Assembly: GCA_031274385.1 (NCBI GenBank)
Contig: JAISQH010000467.1
Location: forward strand, 1-6,840
DNA length: 6,840 nt
Direction: 5' to 3'
DNA from: Planctomycetaceae bacterium
Lineage (GTDB): Bacteria; Planctomycetota; Planctomycetia; Pirellulales; Thermoguttaceae
A program made the translations under genes and the position numbers. Below, in pieces: positions 1 through 6,553 of this stretch (the stretch's first letter is position 1; the number at the start of each line of letters is the position of its first letter). The notes under the pieces are model-generated. The model had not been told where the DNA came from. It did no database searches and saw only the letters and a program-made list of their open reading frames with translations.

Positions 1-988
1 CATGAGAATAGCCTTCCTGTTCCAGAAGCATTGCGGCGGCGGAAATGGTTGCAATCGGATTGATGATATTTTTGCCGGTGTATTTCGGAGCACTGCCGCC
101 CATCGGTTCGTACATGCTGCAACCGTCCGGCTCAGGATTGATATTGCCGCCCGCAGCAACTCCCATTCCACCCTGCAACATCCCGGCAAGATCCGTAATA
201 ATATCACCAAACATGTTCGTCGTTACAATGACATCGTAATATTCCGGGTTTTTAACCATCCACATACAACAAGCATCTACATTATTGTAATCTGTTTTCA
301 CATCAGGATATTCCTGCGCCACTTCCTGAAATGTTCGCTGCCAAAGATCGTGTCCAAATGTCAAAACGTTTGTTTTCGCAACAAGAGTGAGCATTTTGCC
401 TTTGGGATTATTTCGTTTTTGCGTGTAGTCGAAAGCCCAACGGATACAACGTTCGGTTCCTTTTCGTGTATAAACTGCGGTTTGAGTTGCAACCTCATCA
501 GGAGTTCCCTTTTTCATACAACCGCCAATTCCGGTGTATAAATCTTCGGTATTTTCCCGAACAACCACAAAATCAATCTCTTCCGGTTTTTTATCCTTCA
601 AAGGCGTTTCAACACCGGGAAACAATTTGACCGGACGAAGATTGATATATTGATCAAATTCAAAACGAAGCCGCAGTAAAAGTGCTTTTTCAAGAATACC
701 CGGTGCCACATCAGGATGCCCGATGGCACCAAGAAGAATAGAACGGTAACCTCGCAACGTAACAATTTCTTCCTCCGTAATTGTTTTTCCGGTCTTGAGA
801 TAACGTTCGCCGCCAATATCGAAGTGGTCGAACTGCGTGTCGATTTTTTCAAGTTGACCAACCGCTTTAAGCACTTTAACGGCTTCAGCAACAACTTCAG
901 GTCCTGTTCCGTCACCGCCAATAACGGCAATTTTTAGTTCATTATGTTTGTTAAGTTCGTTAAGTTTGTTGTCCGGTTTAGAAGTCAT
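1..988 (-). CDS. leuB: 3-isopropylmalate dehydrogenase, 3' end missing
   Basis: This gene likely encodes the NAD-dependent oxidative decarboxylation of 3-isopropylmalate in leucine synthesis, in the cytoplasm. The frame is open from the ATG at 988 to the window edge, giving 329 residues of an expected 355-365, so only the last 25-35 are missing. Visible family motifs are GDGTGPE (25-31), the arginine cluster in LRLRFEFDQYINLRP (R108, R118), VVVRENTEDLYTG (R144, Y151), AKTNVL (K205), D238, and TNMFGDIITDLAG with metal ligands D262 and D266. The NAD-binding GGSAPKYTGKNIINP segment lies near 297-311. R108/R118/R144/Y151/K205/D238/D262/D266 match the spacing of the Thermus enzyme as I remember it. 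The RLRFEFD...NLRPVKLFPG stretch resembles the mycobacterial-type LeuB. An isocitrate, homoisocitrate or tartrate dehydrogenase paralogue cannot be excluded. About 14 hydrophilic residues precede the usual start, but no other start codon is available. No Shine-Dalgarno is seen. Confidence 0.9.
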   Translation of the reverse strand, partial: MTSKPDNKLNELNKHNELKIAVIGGDGTGPEVVAEAVKVLKAVGQLEKIDTQFDHFDIGGERYLKTGKTITEEEIVTLRGYRSILLGAIGHPDVAPGILEKALLLRLRFEFDQYINLRPVKLFPGVETPLKDKKPEEIDFVVVRENTEDLYTGIGGCMKKGTPDEVATQTAVYTRKGTERCIRWAFDYTQKRNNPKGKMLTLVAKTNVLTFGHDLWQRTFQEVAQEYPDVKTDYNNVDACCMWMVKNPEYYDVIVTTNMFGDIITDLAGMLQGGMGVAAGGNINPEPDGCSMYEPMGGSAPKYTGKNIINPIATISAAAMLLEQEGYSH

Positions 989-1035
989 TGTTCGTTTTAA
1001 TCTTTGGGTATTCGTAACCCGGTATTGGATTCGTA

Positions 1036-1074
1036 CAAAAAATAATTGCGAATCGCAACCGAAAATCGGTTGCG
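1036..1074 (-). terminator. Terminator-like overlapping hairpins after the receiver gene
   Basis: A perfect 9-bp stem with a 3-nt loop (CGCAACCGA / TCGGTTGCG, 1054-1074) lies 22 bp past the receiver stop codon. Read on the minus strand, its distal arm can instead form a 5-bp stem TTGCG-ATT-CGCAA (1046-1058), followed directly by TTATTTTTT (1037-1045). The second form has the shape of a Rho-independent terminator with a short stem. The simplest reading is that it ends the TPR-receiver transcript. Because the two stems exclude each other and lie 48 bp or more ahead of leuB, an attenuator is a weaker alternative. Confidence 0.55.
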
Positions 1075-1096
1075 CGATAACATTTTATTTTGCCGT

Positions 1097-1525
1097 TTAT
1101 TTTTCCATTTCGTCAATATAACGGCGGAGCCGTTCTAATTCTCCGGTGACTGAGCGAAGTTTCAACATGTTCCCGACACGCTTGATCAGTTCGAACTTAT
1201 TGACGGGTTTACTCAAATAGTCATCGCAACCGGCATTGACTGCTCGTTCTATATCGCCCAATTCACTCAACGCCGTCACCATCAGAATCATAATTCCCTT
1301 CGTTTTCGGATCGCCTTTAAGTTTTTCGCAAACCTCGAATCCGCTCAGTTTCGGCATCATAATGTCAAGCAAAATCAAGTCAGGTGAAAACGAAACGACT
1401 TTTTCAAGGGTTTCGGCTCCGTCTGCCGCTGTTTCGATTTGGTAATCGAAGTCCGACAAAAACGCATCAAGGAGTTCGACATTCGCCAAATTATCGTCTG
1501 CAATCAGAATTTTAGATGTCATCAT
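1097..1525 (-). CDS. Stand-alone response regulator receiver protein
   Basis: This 142-residue protein is a single CheY-like receiver domain that should accept a phosphoryl group from a histidine kinase. All key residues are present: acidic pair D10-D11, phospho-acceptor D54 in LILLDIMMP, T84 in VTA, and K106-P107 in DDYLSKP. Residues 1-122 fill the domain. The last 20 or so (SVTGELERLRRYIDEMEK) look like a charged amphipathic or coiled-coil helix, and there is no DNA-binding or enzymatic output domain, so it probably acts by protein contact in the manner of CheY or DivK. No kinase lies in the window. The TPR gene ends 54 bp upstream with no clear promoter between them, so the two are probably co-transcribed. 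The start is a double ATG (1525 or 1522) with no Shine-Dalgarno. The receiver call is secure; its output and partner are unknown. Confidence 0.93.
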   Translation of the reverse strand: MMTSKILIADDNLANVELLDAFLSDFDYQIETAADGAETLEKVVSFSPDLILLDIMMPKLSGFEVCEKLKGDPKTKGIMILMVTALSELGDIERAVNAGCDDYLSKPVNKFELIKRVGNMLKLRSVTGELERLRRYIDEMEK

Positions 1526-1579
1526 GATAACCGGTTTGACAGCAAATAAGACCTTTTTAAGCCGGAATGGAACCGGATT

Positions 1580-1903
1580 TTAGCCGAACTGGGCTTTGAA
1601 ACGAAGATCATGAGCCTTCCCAAGTGCTTCTTCGGCTTGGTTGCGGCGACCGGCTTCAAGACAGTAGGAACTGAGAATCGAAAAACCAAACGAATCGTCC
1701 GGCTCCAATTCACAATATTTTTCCATACTCCGTATTGCCGCATCCACTTCGCCCTGCTTTTTATAAATCGCCGCCAACGCATTGTAAGCAAGCGGAAAAT
1801 CAGGAGATTCTTCCGTCAATTGCTTTAAGGCGTTGATGGCTTCGGAAAGTTTGCCGGAACGCTGAAGTTCGATGCACGCATCGTAAGTTTCCATCGGAGT
1901 CAT
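1580..1903 (-). CDS. Small tetratricopeptide repeat (TPR) protein
   Basis: A 107-residue protein made almost wholly of about three TPR helix pairs, near residues 5-37, 38-71 and 72-105. They show the usual pattern, for example AYNALAAIYKKQGEVDAAI followed by an acidic ELEPDD turn. TPRs bind partner proteins, and nothing in the sequence names the partner. It has no signal peptide or membrane segment and is likely cytoplasmic. I chose the ATG at 1903. The same frame stays open to an ATG at 2032, but the added 43 residues are Phe/Leu-rich and unlike a TPR, and a good promoter (1984-2011) lies inside that extension, so that start would be upstream of the transcript. A start at 1894 (METYDAC) is also possible. 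The receiver gene follows after 54 bp, which suggests a shared signalling role (inferred). No Shine-Dalgarno is seen. Confidence 0.82.
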   Translation of the reverse strand: MTPMETYDACIELQRSGKLSEAINALKQLTEESPDFPLAYNALAAIYKKQGEVDAAIRSMEKYCELEPDDSFGFSILSSYCLEAGRRNQAEEALGKAHDLRFKAQFG

Positions 1904-1983
1904 TGTCGCTGCACTTTTGTTGTTGAAAAGGTGAATGAGGAAAAAGAGGAATTGAAACCTCAAAAAAGGAACGAATGGGCAAT

Positions 1984-2011
1984 AGTATAATGTCTTTGAA
2001 AAACAAATCAA
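1984..2011 (-). promoter_or_regulatory. Sigma70-like promoter for the TPR-receiver pair
   Basis: On the minus strand, -35 TTGATT (2011-2006) is followed after 16 bp by -10 TATACT (1989-1984). It lies 41 bp past the surE stop codon. It predicts a start of transcription near 1977 and a leader of about 74 nt before the ATG at 1903. It supports the shorter TPR reading frame. Confidence 0.6.
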
Positions 2012-2052
2012 CCGGTCGTTTGCCGCAACCAACCATGATCAACAATATCATT

Positions 2053-2898
2053 TTAATTTTCATTGGTTGTTCGAATAGTTGGTCCTGTATGTTTCGGTTT
2101 TTCGTAGGCGGGTTGTTCGTTTGACGGGTTCAAATCCCATGTTGCCATTGCAGCGAGTTGTGACTGATGGGTCAGATCGTAATTCAACGGAGTTACTGAA
2201 ATCAATCCCTGAGAAAGAGCAATTATATCTGTTATATTAACCGGTTCTGCATGTTTTGGTTGCCGGGCATCCGGTCGTCCGGTCAACCAGTAATAGAAAC
2301 GCCCCGACGGAGCTGCCCGCCGTTCGAATGACTCCCAATACTGAGCCACATCCATACCGGCAACTCGTGTTTCGGCGTTGTTTTTCCGAAGAGCCGCCAA
2401 TGGAATATTGATATTGTAAAGTCTTGATTCCTGATCCTTTTTTTCAAGAATTTTTTCAATCACATCCACTGCCAAATCGGCGGCACGGTGAAACGGTTCG
2501 TTTTCGTCGTATTCCAAAGAGACGGCAATACTGGTAATTCCGTAAAAAGCACCTTCCACTGCAGCCGCCACCGTTCCAGAGTAGATAATATTGATTCCGG
2601 CGTTTAAGCCGCCGTTGATTCCGCTGACGACCAGATCGGGGCGATTCGGAACGATTTCCGAAATACCTAATTTAACGCAATCCGCCGGGCTTCCGTCCAC
2701 CGTCCAACCCCAATGTTTCTGATCGACAAACACTTTTTTGACCATCAAAGGCGTCAGAAACGTAATCGAATGAGAAACGCCGCTCTGCTCTTTGGAAGGA
2801 GCAACAACATAAACTTCGCCTAATCGCCGCAATGCCCGTTCCATTGCCGCCAAACCGGGAGCATAAATTCCATCATCGTTGGTCAATAAGATTTTCAT
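2053..2898 (-). CDS. surE: 5'/3'-nucleotidase SurE
   Basis: This 281-residue SurE-family phosphatase should remove phosphate from nucleoside 5'- or 3'-monophosphates with a divalent metal, in the cytoplasm. The N-terminal LLTNDDGIYAPG gives metal ligands D8 and D9. VAPSKEQSGVSHS supplies S39, and VVSGINGGLNAG supplies N95, the match to the fourth ligand. VDGSPADCVKLG (67-78) and YSGTVAAAVEG (106-116) are also typical, as is the later TDIIALSQGLISVTPLNYDLT segment. The last 30 or so residues (252-281) run past the usual family end and are Pro/Asn/Thr-rich and probably disordered. The start at 2898 places the TNDDG motif exactly as in the family. A near-consensus promoter lies 40 bp upstream, so it has its own transcript. 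In proteobacteria surE often adjoins pcm; here it adjoins miaA and a TPR gene. Confidence 0.96.
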   Translation of the reverse strand: MKILLTNDDGIYAPGLAAMERALRRLGEVYVVAPSKEQSGVSHSITFLTPLMVKKVFVDQKHWGWTVDGSPADCVKLGISEIVPNRPDLVVSGINGGLNAGINIIYSGTVAAAVEGAFYGITSIAVSLEYDENEPFHRAADLAVDVIEKILEKKDQESRLYNINIPLAALRKNNAETRVAGMDVAQYWESFERRAAPSGRFYYWLTGRPDARQPKHAEPVNITDIIALSQGLISVTPLNYDLTHQSQLAAMATWDLNPSNEQPAYEKPKHTGPTIRTTNEN

Positions 2899-2937
2899 TG
2901 CAAATCGCTGAAGAGCCCAAAGTTAATTAAAACGGGA

Positions 2938-2966
2938 ATTATATGCCATTTCAACAAAGTAGGCAA
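2938..2966 (-). promoter_or_regulatory. Near-consensus sigma70-like promoter of surE
   Basis: On the minus strand, -35 TTGCCT (2966-2961), a 17-bp spacer, and a perfect -10 TATAAT (2943-2938). The predicted transcript starts near 2931 and leaves a leader of about 32 nt before the surE ATG at 2898. Spacing and the -10 are ideal; the -35 matches four of six. Confidence 0.72.
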
Positions 2967-3015
2967 TAGTTGGTATTCCGTCGAACGAATTTACAATCTA
3001 TTTTGTTTTTAAAGA

Positions 3016-3036
3016 TTGCGCGCAAAGACGCAAAGA
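3016..3036. repeat. Dispersed 21-bp repeat, copy 1
   Basis: The core GCGCGCAAAGACGCAAAG, with flanking TT and A, is identical over 21 bp to a copy at 6667-6687. It includes the palindrome TTGCGCGCAA and two tandem GCAAAGA units one base apart. It sits about 50 bp upstream of the surE -35 box. Confidence 0.75.
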
Positions 3037-3143
3037 AATTCCTACTGTTCATTTGTTGGAGTTTCAATTAGGCAAGGTAGGCGACCGCTCCATAACGTAT
3101 GAACCTAAGGCGAAAGTCGTTGTTTTTCAAGCATTTACCGAAT

Positions 3144-3178
3144 GGTAGGCAACCTCTCGGAGAGAGGTTACTACCTAC
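3144..3178. repeat. Hairpin-forming intergenic repeat
   Basis: AACCTCTC (3151-3158) pairs perfectly with GAGAGGTT (3162-3169) around a 3-nt loop. Outside it, GTAGG (3145-3149) pairs with CCTAC (3174-3178) across a small asymmetric internal loop. No T-tract follows on either strand, so it fits a REP-like element better than a terminator. A diverged half-copy of its left arm lies at 3086-3101. Confidence 0.6.
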
Positions 3179-3236
3179 AAGGAGCGAGAGAATTACTCCA
3201 AGAAATGAGAGGAATCATCAGTTTATTTACCGGCTC

Positions 3237-4247
3237 TTATGATTCAGCGGGTTGTTGTTCTTGTTCCGATTCTTCTTCATTTTCGTCTTTGATTCCTTCA
3301 AACTCCGGTTTCTCGGAGGAAGTAAAACGACATTCGACCAAACTGCGGAACCATGTTTCCTGACGTTTGGCAAAATTCCGCGTGTTCTGTTTAATCAGAT
3401 CAACCGCCTGCCCATATTTCATTTTGCCCTCGATGTAATCAAACAACTCCTTGTAACCAAGAGCTTGACGGGCGGTTTTGCTAATCGGAACCTTGCGCTC
3501 CGCAAGAAGTCTCACCTCATCAAGAAAACCTTCGTAAATCATCCTATCAACCCGCTTGTTGATCCGAGCGTACAATTCTTCACGCGGCGTTTGCAAAACG
3601 TACACCTGACATTGCGAAGCAGGAGTCCCAAACTCAAATTGCTTTTGGAAAAAACTAATCGGCTTGCCCGTCTTTTCGTAAACCTCCAACGCCCGAACAA
3701 TCCGGCGAACATCGTTAGGATGAAGACGTTTCGCAGTCGCCGGATCAACCTTTTTAAGCAGTTTATGGAGTAACTCCGGCGGATTGCCTTCCATTTTTCT
3801 CAGAAGTTGGGCGCGAAACTCGTGATCCGTCGGCGGTCCCTCGAAAACTCCGCGAAGCATCCCCTTCAAATACAAAGGCGTACCGCCCACAAAAAGAACC
3901 GCTTTGCCACGAAGTTGAATCTCATCAATCTTGTTACTGGCATCGCGAACATATTGAGCCAACGAATATTCTTCGCTCGGATCAACAATGTCAATCATGT
4001 GATGCGGAATTCCGCCTCGTTCTTCCGGCAACATTTTGGCGGTGCCGATGTCCATTTCCCGGTAAATCGCCATCGAATCCAGCGAAATAATCTCCGCCCC
4101 AAGACGCCGTGCCAATGTAATTCCGGTACGGCTTTTGCCGCTGGCGGTCGGACCGGTCAAATACCAACAGGACAACGTCAGCCTGCGGAACCGCGCCAAC
4201 TCCAATTCGTCCTCCGATTGTTTTTTCTTATGATAGGAATGTTTCAT
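3237..4247 (-). CDS. miaA: tRNA dimethylallyltransferase MiaA
   Basis: MiaA transfers a dimethylallyl group from DMAPP to N6 of A37 in tRNAs that read UNN codons, the first step to ms2i6A. The 336-residue protein shows the P-loop GPTASGKS (32-39), LDSMAIYREMDIGTAK (56-71) with the expected catalytic D57, IPHHMIDIVDP (80-90), and GGTPLYLKG (121-129). It also has RLHPNDVRRIVRALEVYEKTGKP (174-196), KTARQALGYKEL (257-268) and NTRNFAKRQETWFR (288-301), all in family order. The family is usually 300-320 residues. The extra length is about 15-20 basic/acidic residues at the N terminus and an acidic Glu/Gln-rich tail (309-336) that is probably disordered. No other ATG precedes the P-loop, so the start at 4247 stands, though it has no Shine-Dalgarno. 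No convincing promoter is visible upstream, so readthrough from the GH99-like gene is possible. Confidence 0.96.
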   Translation of the reverse strand: MKHSYHKKKQSEDELELARFRRLTLSCWYLTGPTASGKSRTGITLARRLGAEIISLDSMAIYREMDIGTAKMLPEERGGIPHHMIDIVDPSEEYSLAQYVRDASNKIDEIQLRGKAVLFVGGTPLYLKGMLRGVFEGPPTDHEFRAQLLRKMEGNPPELLHKLLKKVDPATAKRLHPNDVRRIVRALEVYEKTGKPISFFQKQFEFGTPASQCQVYVLQTPREELYARINKRVDRMIYEGFLDEVRLLAERKVPISKTARQALGYKELFDYIEGKMKYGQAVDLIKQNTRNFAKRQETWFRSLVECRFTSSEKPEFEGIKDENEEESEQEQQPAES

Positions 4248-4422
4248 GGGTCTGTTTTGTTTTTTTGACAGGAAGAAAGAAATAAAAGAAGGTCGCTCTC
4301 ATGCCGTTTTACGTTTTAAAATCCCCCACTTCTTGCCTTTTTTCTTCCCGTGTAAAAATGGAAAAGGAAGAATGAAGAAAGAATGAAGGAAAGACGCAAC
4401 CAATATGCCAAATTGTTTCAAA
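4248..4422. other. Pyrimidine/purine-skewed spacer before miaA
   Basis: This 175-bp spacer is strongly pyrimidine-rich on the coding (minus) strand. It contains a possible 7-bp stem TTCTTCC (4342-4348) / GGAAGAA (4366-4372) with a 17-nt loop, too weak to call a terminator. I see no convincing promoter for miaA here. Confidence 0.4.
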
Positions 4423-6345
4423 TTATTCCAAGCGGATACTTTCCAATTCCACCGTGACACCGGGCGAAGCAACCGGATCAAGACGCAACTCGGTGATTCG
4501 TCCTGTCCAATAGGCGTTTTCGGATAAATCGAGCGAATAATCCACAAAATCTGCGGAAGGACAAACCGTCGCCGTAACATCAGCAACTTCACTGAAATCT
4601 TGGACGGCTTCCGTCTTCCAAAAGAATTGGAGACGCTCGTTTTTGGTTGCCGTCGTTTTCATACGAAAAACAACGTTGCGGAAATGCGCTGCCGGAGTGT
4701 GTTTCTGCAAAACCCGAATCGCCGGATCGTGTGTTGTGGTTTCAAAACGGAGACAATTATTTTCGATGCGAAAATTGTTGATATTCATCATCGGTTCCCA
4801 ACTCTGATAATTGTTCTCAATCCGGCTTGCCGGGTTGTCGTTCACAAAAGTCCACGAGGTACGGTTTTCAAACATTTTTCGCGGCAAATCATACGGTCCC
4901 AAACCAATATCCGACGGAATCAAATCGTCGTGTTCTTCGGGAGCGTCAGAAAAAACACGGCGAACCGCGTCAAGATAACCGAACCCGTATTCCCGATACG
5001 GCGCAAGATAATGCCCTTCGCTCCATTCATTCCAGTTGTCAAGAATCATCATCTTGCTGCCAAGTTCATTCTTCGGAATGTTGGTTTCAACAAATTCCTT
5101 GCCTTTCCGAAGCAATATTTCAAAATCAGCAGGCGGAAGCTTCCAAATCGACCCCTCATCACGCCAACCGCTCCACGCTTGCGATAACGTCACAACCTGC
5201 GGAATCAGATCGCGCATCTCCTGCGTTTTCCGAATCAATTCCAATTGTGTTTCAATAACAATGTTCGGCGGCGGACTGTTCGGAACGTACCAGCAGTAAG
5301 CAAACGTATAATCAAGCCCCAAATTTTTGTACCGGCTCAAAACCTTCGGATCGGTTCCGCGATATTCGCCCAAAAGATACAACCCGTCAAATCCGGCTTT
5401 TTTACAACCTTCACGCATCATGTCAAACGCGGCTTTCGCCTTGTCGTCACCGCCCAAGTCAAACGAAACAACTTCCGGTCGATAAATAAACAAAACCGGT
5501 TTGTTGTCGATTTTAAGATAATTGTCCCGCTTAAAAAATTTTTCAAGCCAATACGGCAACAAATTTTCCATCAGGTCTTTTTCATCAGCAATACCGGAAT
5601 GTCCTTTCGATTGGTTTTCCCACATGATCGTGAATTTCATCTGATCACCGTATTTCGACTTGAACAACGCATCGTCAAAGACGCTTTTCTCAAATTTCGT
5701 TTCAACCGCTTTGCCTTGACTTGTCCGATACCAACAATAAATAAAGAATGAAATGCCGTGTTCTATTGCCCATTTTGTTTCCCAATCTGCTATTTCGGGG
5801 TTATCCTGCGAATAGATACCGAGAGCCGGAGTTCGTTCCTGATGCTTGTTCACAACCTGATTCCAAAGACCGGCGCGTTCCGTTTCCCAAAGCGGACAAT
5901 TATGAGCACCGACAAGAATTTTCGTCGCAACCGGTTTCGGTGCGGGAATGGAATCGAGTTTTTCCATTTGACGCGGCGGCAATACCATTTGGGAAACGGT
6001 TACTTTTTGTATCACTTTATCACCGGAAAGAAGTTCCAGCGTGAAATCCTTTTGCCCCGACACGGCACTGACCACTTCCCAAGTGTGTTTCGGAAAACCG
6101 TCGTTGGATTTTGTCATTTCCGTTTCCTTAAAACGGGTTCCGTCGTTCGGAATGGTTAAGCGGCAACGATATTCCTTCTGAGCCTCGTTTTCAATCACCG
6201 CCGTAAAATGAAACAACCGCTCCGCCCGAATAATCGGGCAGTCCGATTGAAAACTGTTTTCACGAATCGTTGGTTCCTTCGCAGAAACAAGGTTGATAAA
6301 AAGGAAAAACAAAATCGTCAAAAAAAGAAACAAATGTTTTCTCAT
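4423..6345 (-). CDS. Secreted GH99/WbsX-like glycoside hydrolase-like protein
   Basis: A 640-residue exported protein. Residues 1-22 form a clear signal peptide (MRKH, then a Phe/Leu-rich core ending VSA, likely cut before K23). No lipobox cysteine follows. Residues of about 35-125 look like a beta-rich Ig-like segment. Residues of about 140-462 match the GH99-like/WbsX domain, with GAHNCPLW, ISFFIYCWYR (198-207), FTIMWENQ (238-245), NKPVLFIYRPE (281-291) and DNWNEWSEGHYLAP (436-449). In GH99 the paired acids lie in an NEWxEG motif, which here gives E440 and E443. That suggests an endo-acting alpha-mannan-type hydrolase, though WbsX-like members are mostly uncharacterised and were once annotated as glycosyltransferases. 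Residues of about 490-640 form a second beta-sandwich-like region ending LRLDP...VELESIRLE, plausibly carbohydrate-binding. The start is fixed by the signal peptide. It has no glycan-related neighbours and no Shine-Dalgarno. Confidence 0.85.
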   Translation of the reverse strand: MRKHLFLFLTILFFLFINLVSAKEPTIRENSFQSDCPIIRAERLFHFTAVIENEAQKEYRCRLTIPNDGTRFKETEMTKSNDGFPKHTWEVVSAVSGQKDFTLELLSGDKVIQKVTVSQMVLPPRQMEKLDSIPAPKPVATKILVGAHNCPLWETERAGLWNQVVNKHQERTPALGIYSQDNPEIADWETKWAIEHGISFFIYCWYRTSQGKAVETKFEKSVFDDALFKSKYGDQMKFTIMWENQSKGHSGIADEKDLMENLLPYWLEKFFKRDNYLKIDNKPVLFIYRPEVVSFDLGGDDKAKAAFDMMREGCKKAGFDGLYLLGEYRGTDPKVLSRYKNLGLDYTFAYCWYVPNSPPPNIVIETQLELIRKTQEMRDLIPQVVTLSQAWSGWRDEGSIWKLPPADFEILLRKGKEFVETNIPKNELGSKMMILDNWNEWSEGHYLAPYREYGFGYLDAVRRVFSDAPEEHDDLIPSDIGLGPYDLPRKMFENRTSWTFVNDNPASRIENNYQSWEPMMNINNFRIENNCLRFETTTHDPAIRVLQKHTPAAHFRNVVFRMKTTATKNERLQFFWKTEAVQDFSEVADVTATVCPSADFVDYSLDLSENAYWTGRITELRLDPVASPGVTVELESIRLE

Positions 6346-6401
6346 GGTATTTTGGTATTTTGTGAAAATGGAAAAATGACTTTGGGGTTTGTGATTTGGA
6401 G

Positions 6402-6508
6402 TGTAGGGGCGGGTGTTGTAGGGGCGAGGCTTGCCCTCGTCCCTGCTGAACGGGCAAGGGCAAGCCTCGCCCCTGCTGAACGGGCGAGGGCAAGCCGCGC
6501 CCCTACAA
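6402..6508. repeat. GC-rich palindromic intergenic repeat
   Basis: Three copies of a unit of about 28 bp with core GGGCGAGGCTTGCCCTCG stand out as a GC-rich island in A/T-rich DNA. Copy A (6416-6443) is inverted relative to copies B (6451-6478) and C (6481-6508). A and C match at 25 of 28 positions as an inverted repeat with TTGTAGGGGC ends. B and C are tandem at 30-bp spacing, and B is joined to A and C by the same CTGCTGAA linker. A partial copy of the end (TGTAGGGGCGGG) lies at 6402-6413. The transcript could fold into a large hairpin in two alternative ways (A with B, or A with C). Confidence 0.8.
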
Positions 6509-6553
6509 CCGGACTAAAATTGTTCACCACAAAAAATGAAATGATTAGTAAAA

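Larger units (their letters stand above)
2899..3236. other. Gene-free spacer between miaA and surE (338 bp)
   Basis: No convincing gene lies here. From left to right it holds the surE leader and promoter, an A/T-rich stretch, one copy of the GCGCGCAAAGACGCAAAG repeat (3016-3036), a partial motif GGTAGGCGACCGCTCC (3086-3101), and a hairpin with the related arm GGTAGGCAACCTCTC (3144-3178). Beyond that is GGAGCGAGAGAATTACTCC (3181-3199). No clear terminator with a T-tract follows miaA. Confidence 0.7.

Noticed and set aside
2..541. A 179-residue plus-strand open frame
   Set aside because: It lies antisense to the leuB-like gene, whose catalytic motifs continue through this whole stretch. Its product has no recognisable motif.
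598..930. A 110-residue minus-strand open frame
   Set aside because: It is an out-of-frame shadow within the 5' half of the leuB-like gene, on the same strand.
1904..2032. A 43-residue N-terminal extension of the TPR protein with a Phe/Leu-rich, membrane-like stretch
   Set aside because: A sigma70-like promoter sits inside it, the residues do not resemble a TPR, and the ATG at 1903 gives a compact three-repeat protein.
3144..3178. Hairpin considered as the miaA terminator
   Set aside because: It is about 58 bp past the stop and is not followed by a T-tract on the minus strand.
3142..3363. A 73-residue plus-strand frame at the miaA 3' end
   Set aside because: It covers the hairpin repeat and the antisense of the low-complexity acidic MiaA tail.
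4299..4592. A 97-residue minus-strand frame between the GH99-like gene and miaA
   Set aside because: Over half of it overlaps the 3' end of the GH99-like gene in another frame, and the rest reads through skewed spacer. No start signal or motif supports it.
4600..5187. A 195-residue plus-strand frame
   Set aside because: It is antisense to the GH99-like gene, with a basic, low-information product typical of a shadow frame.
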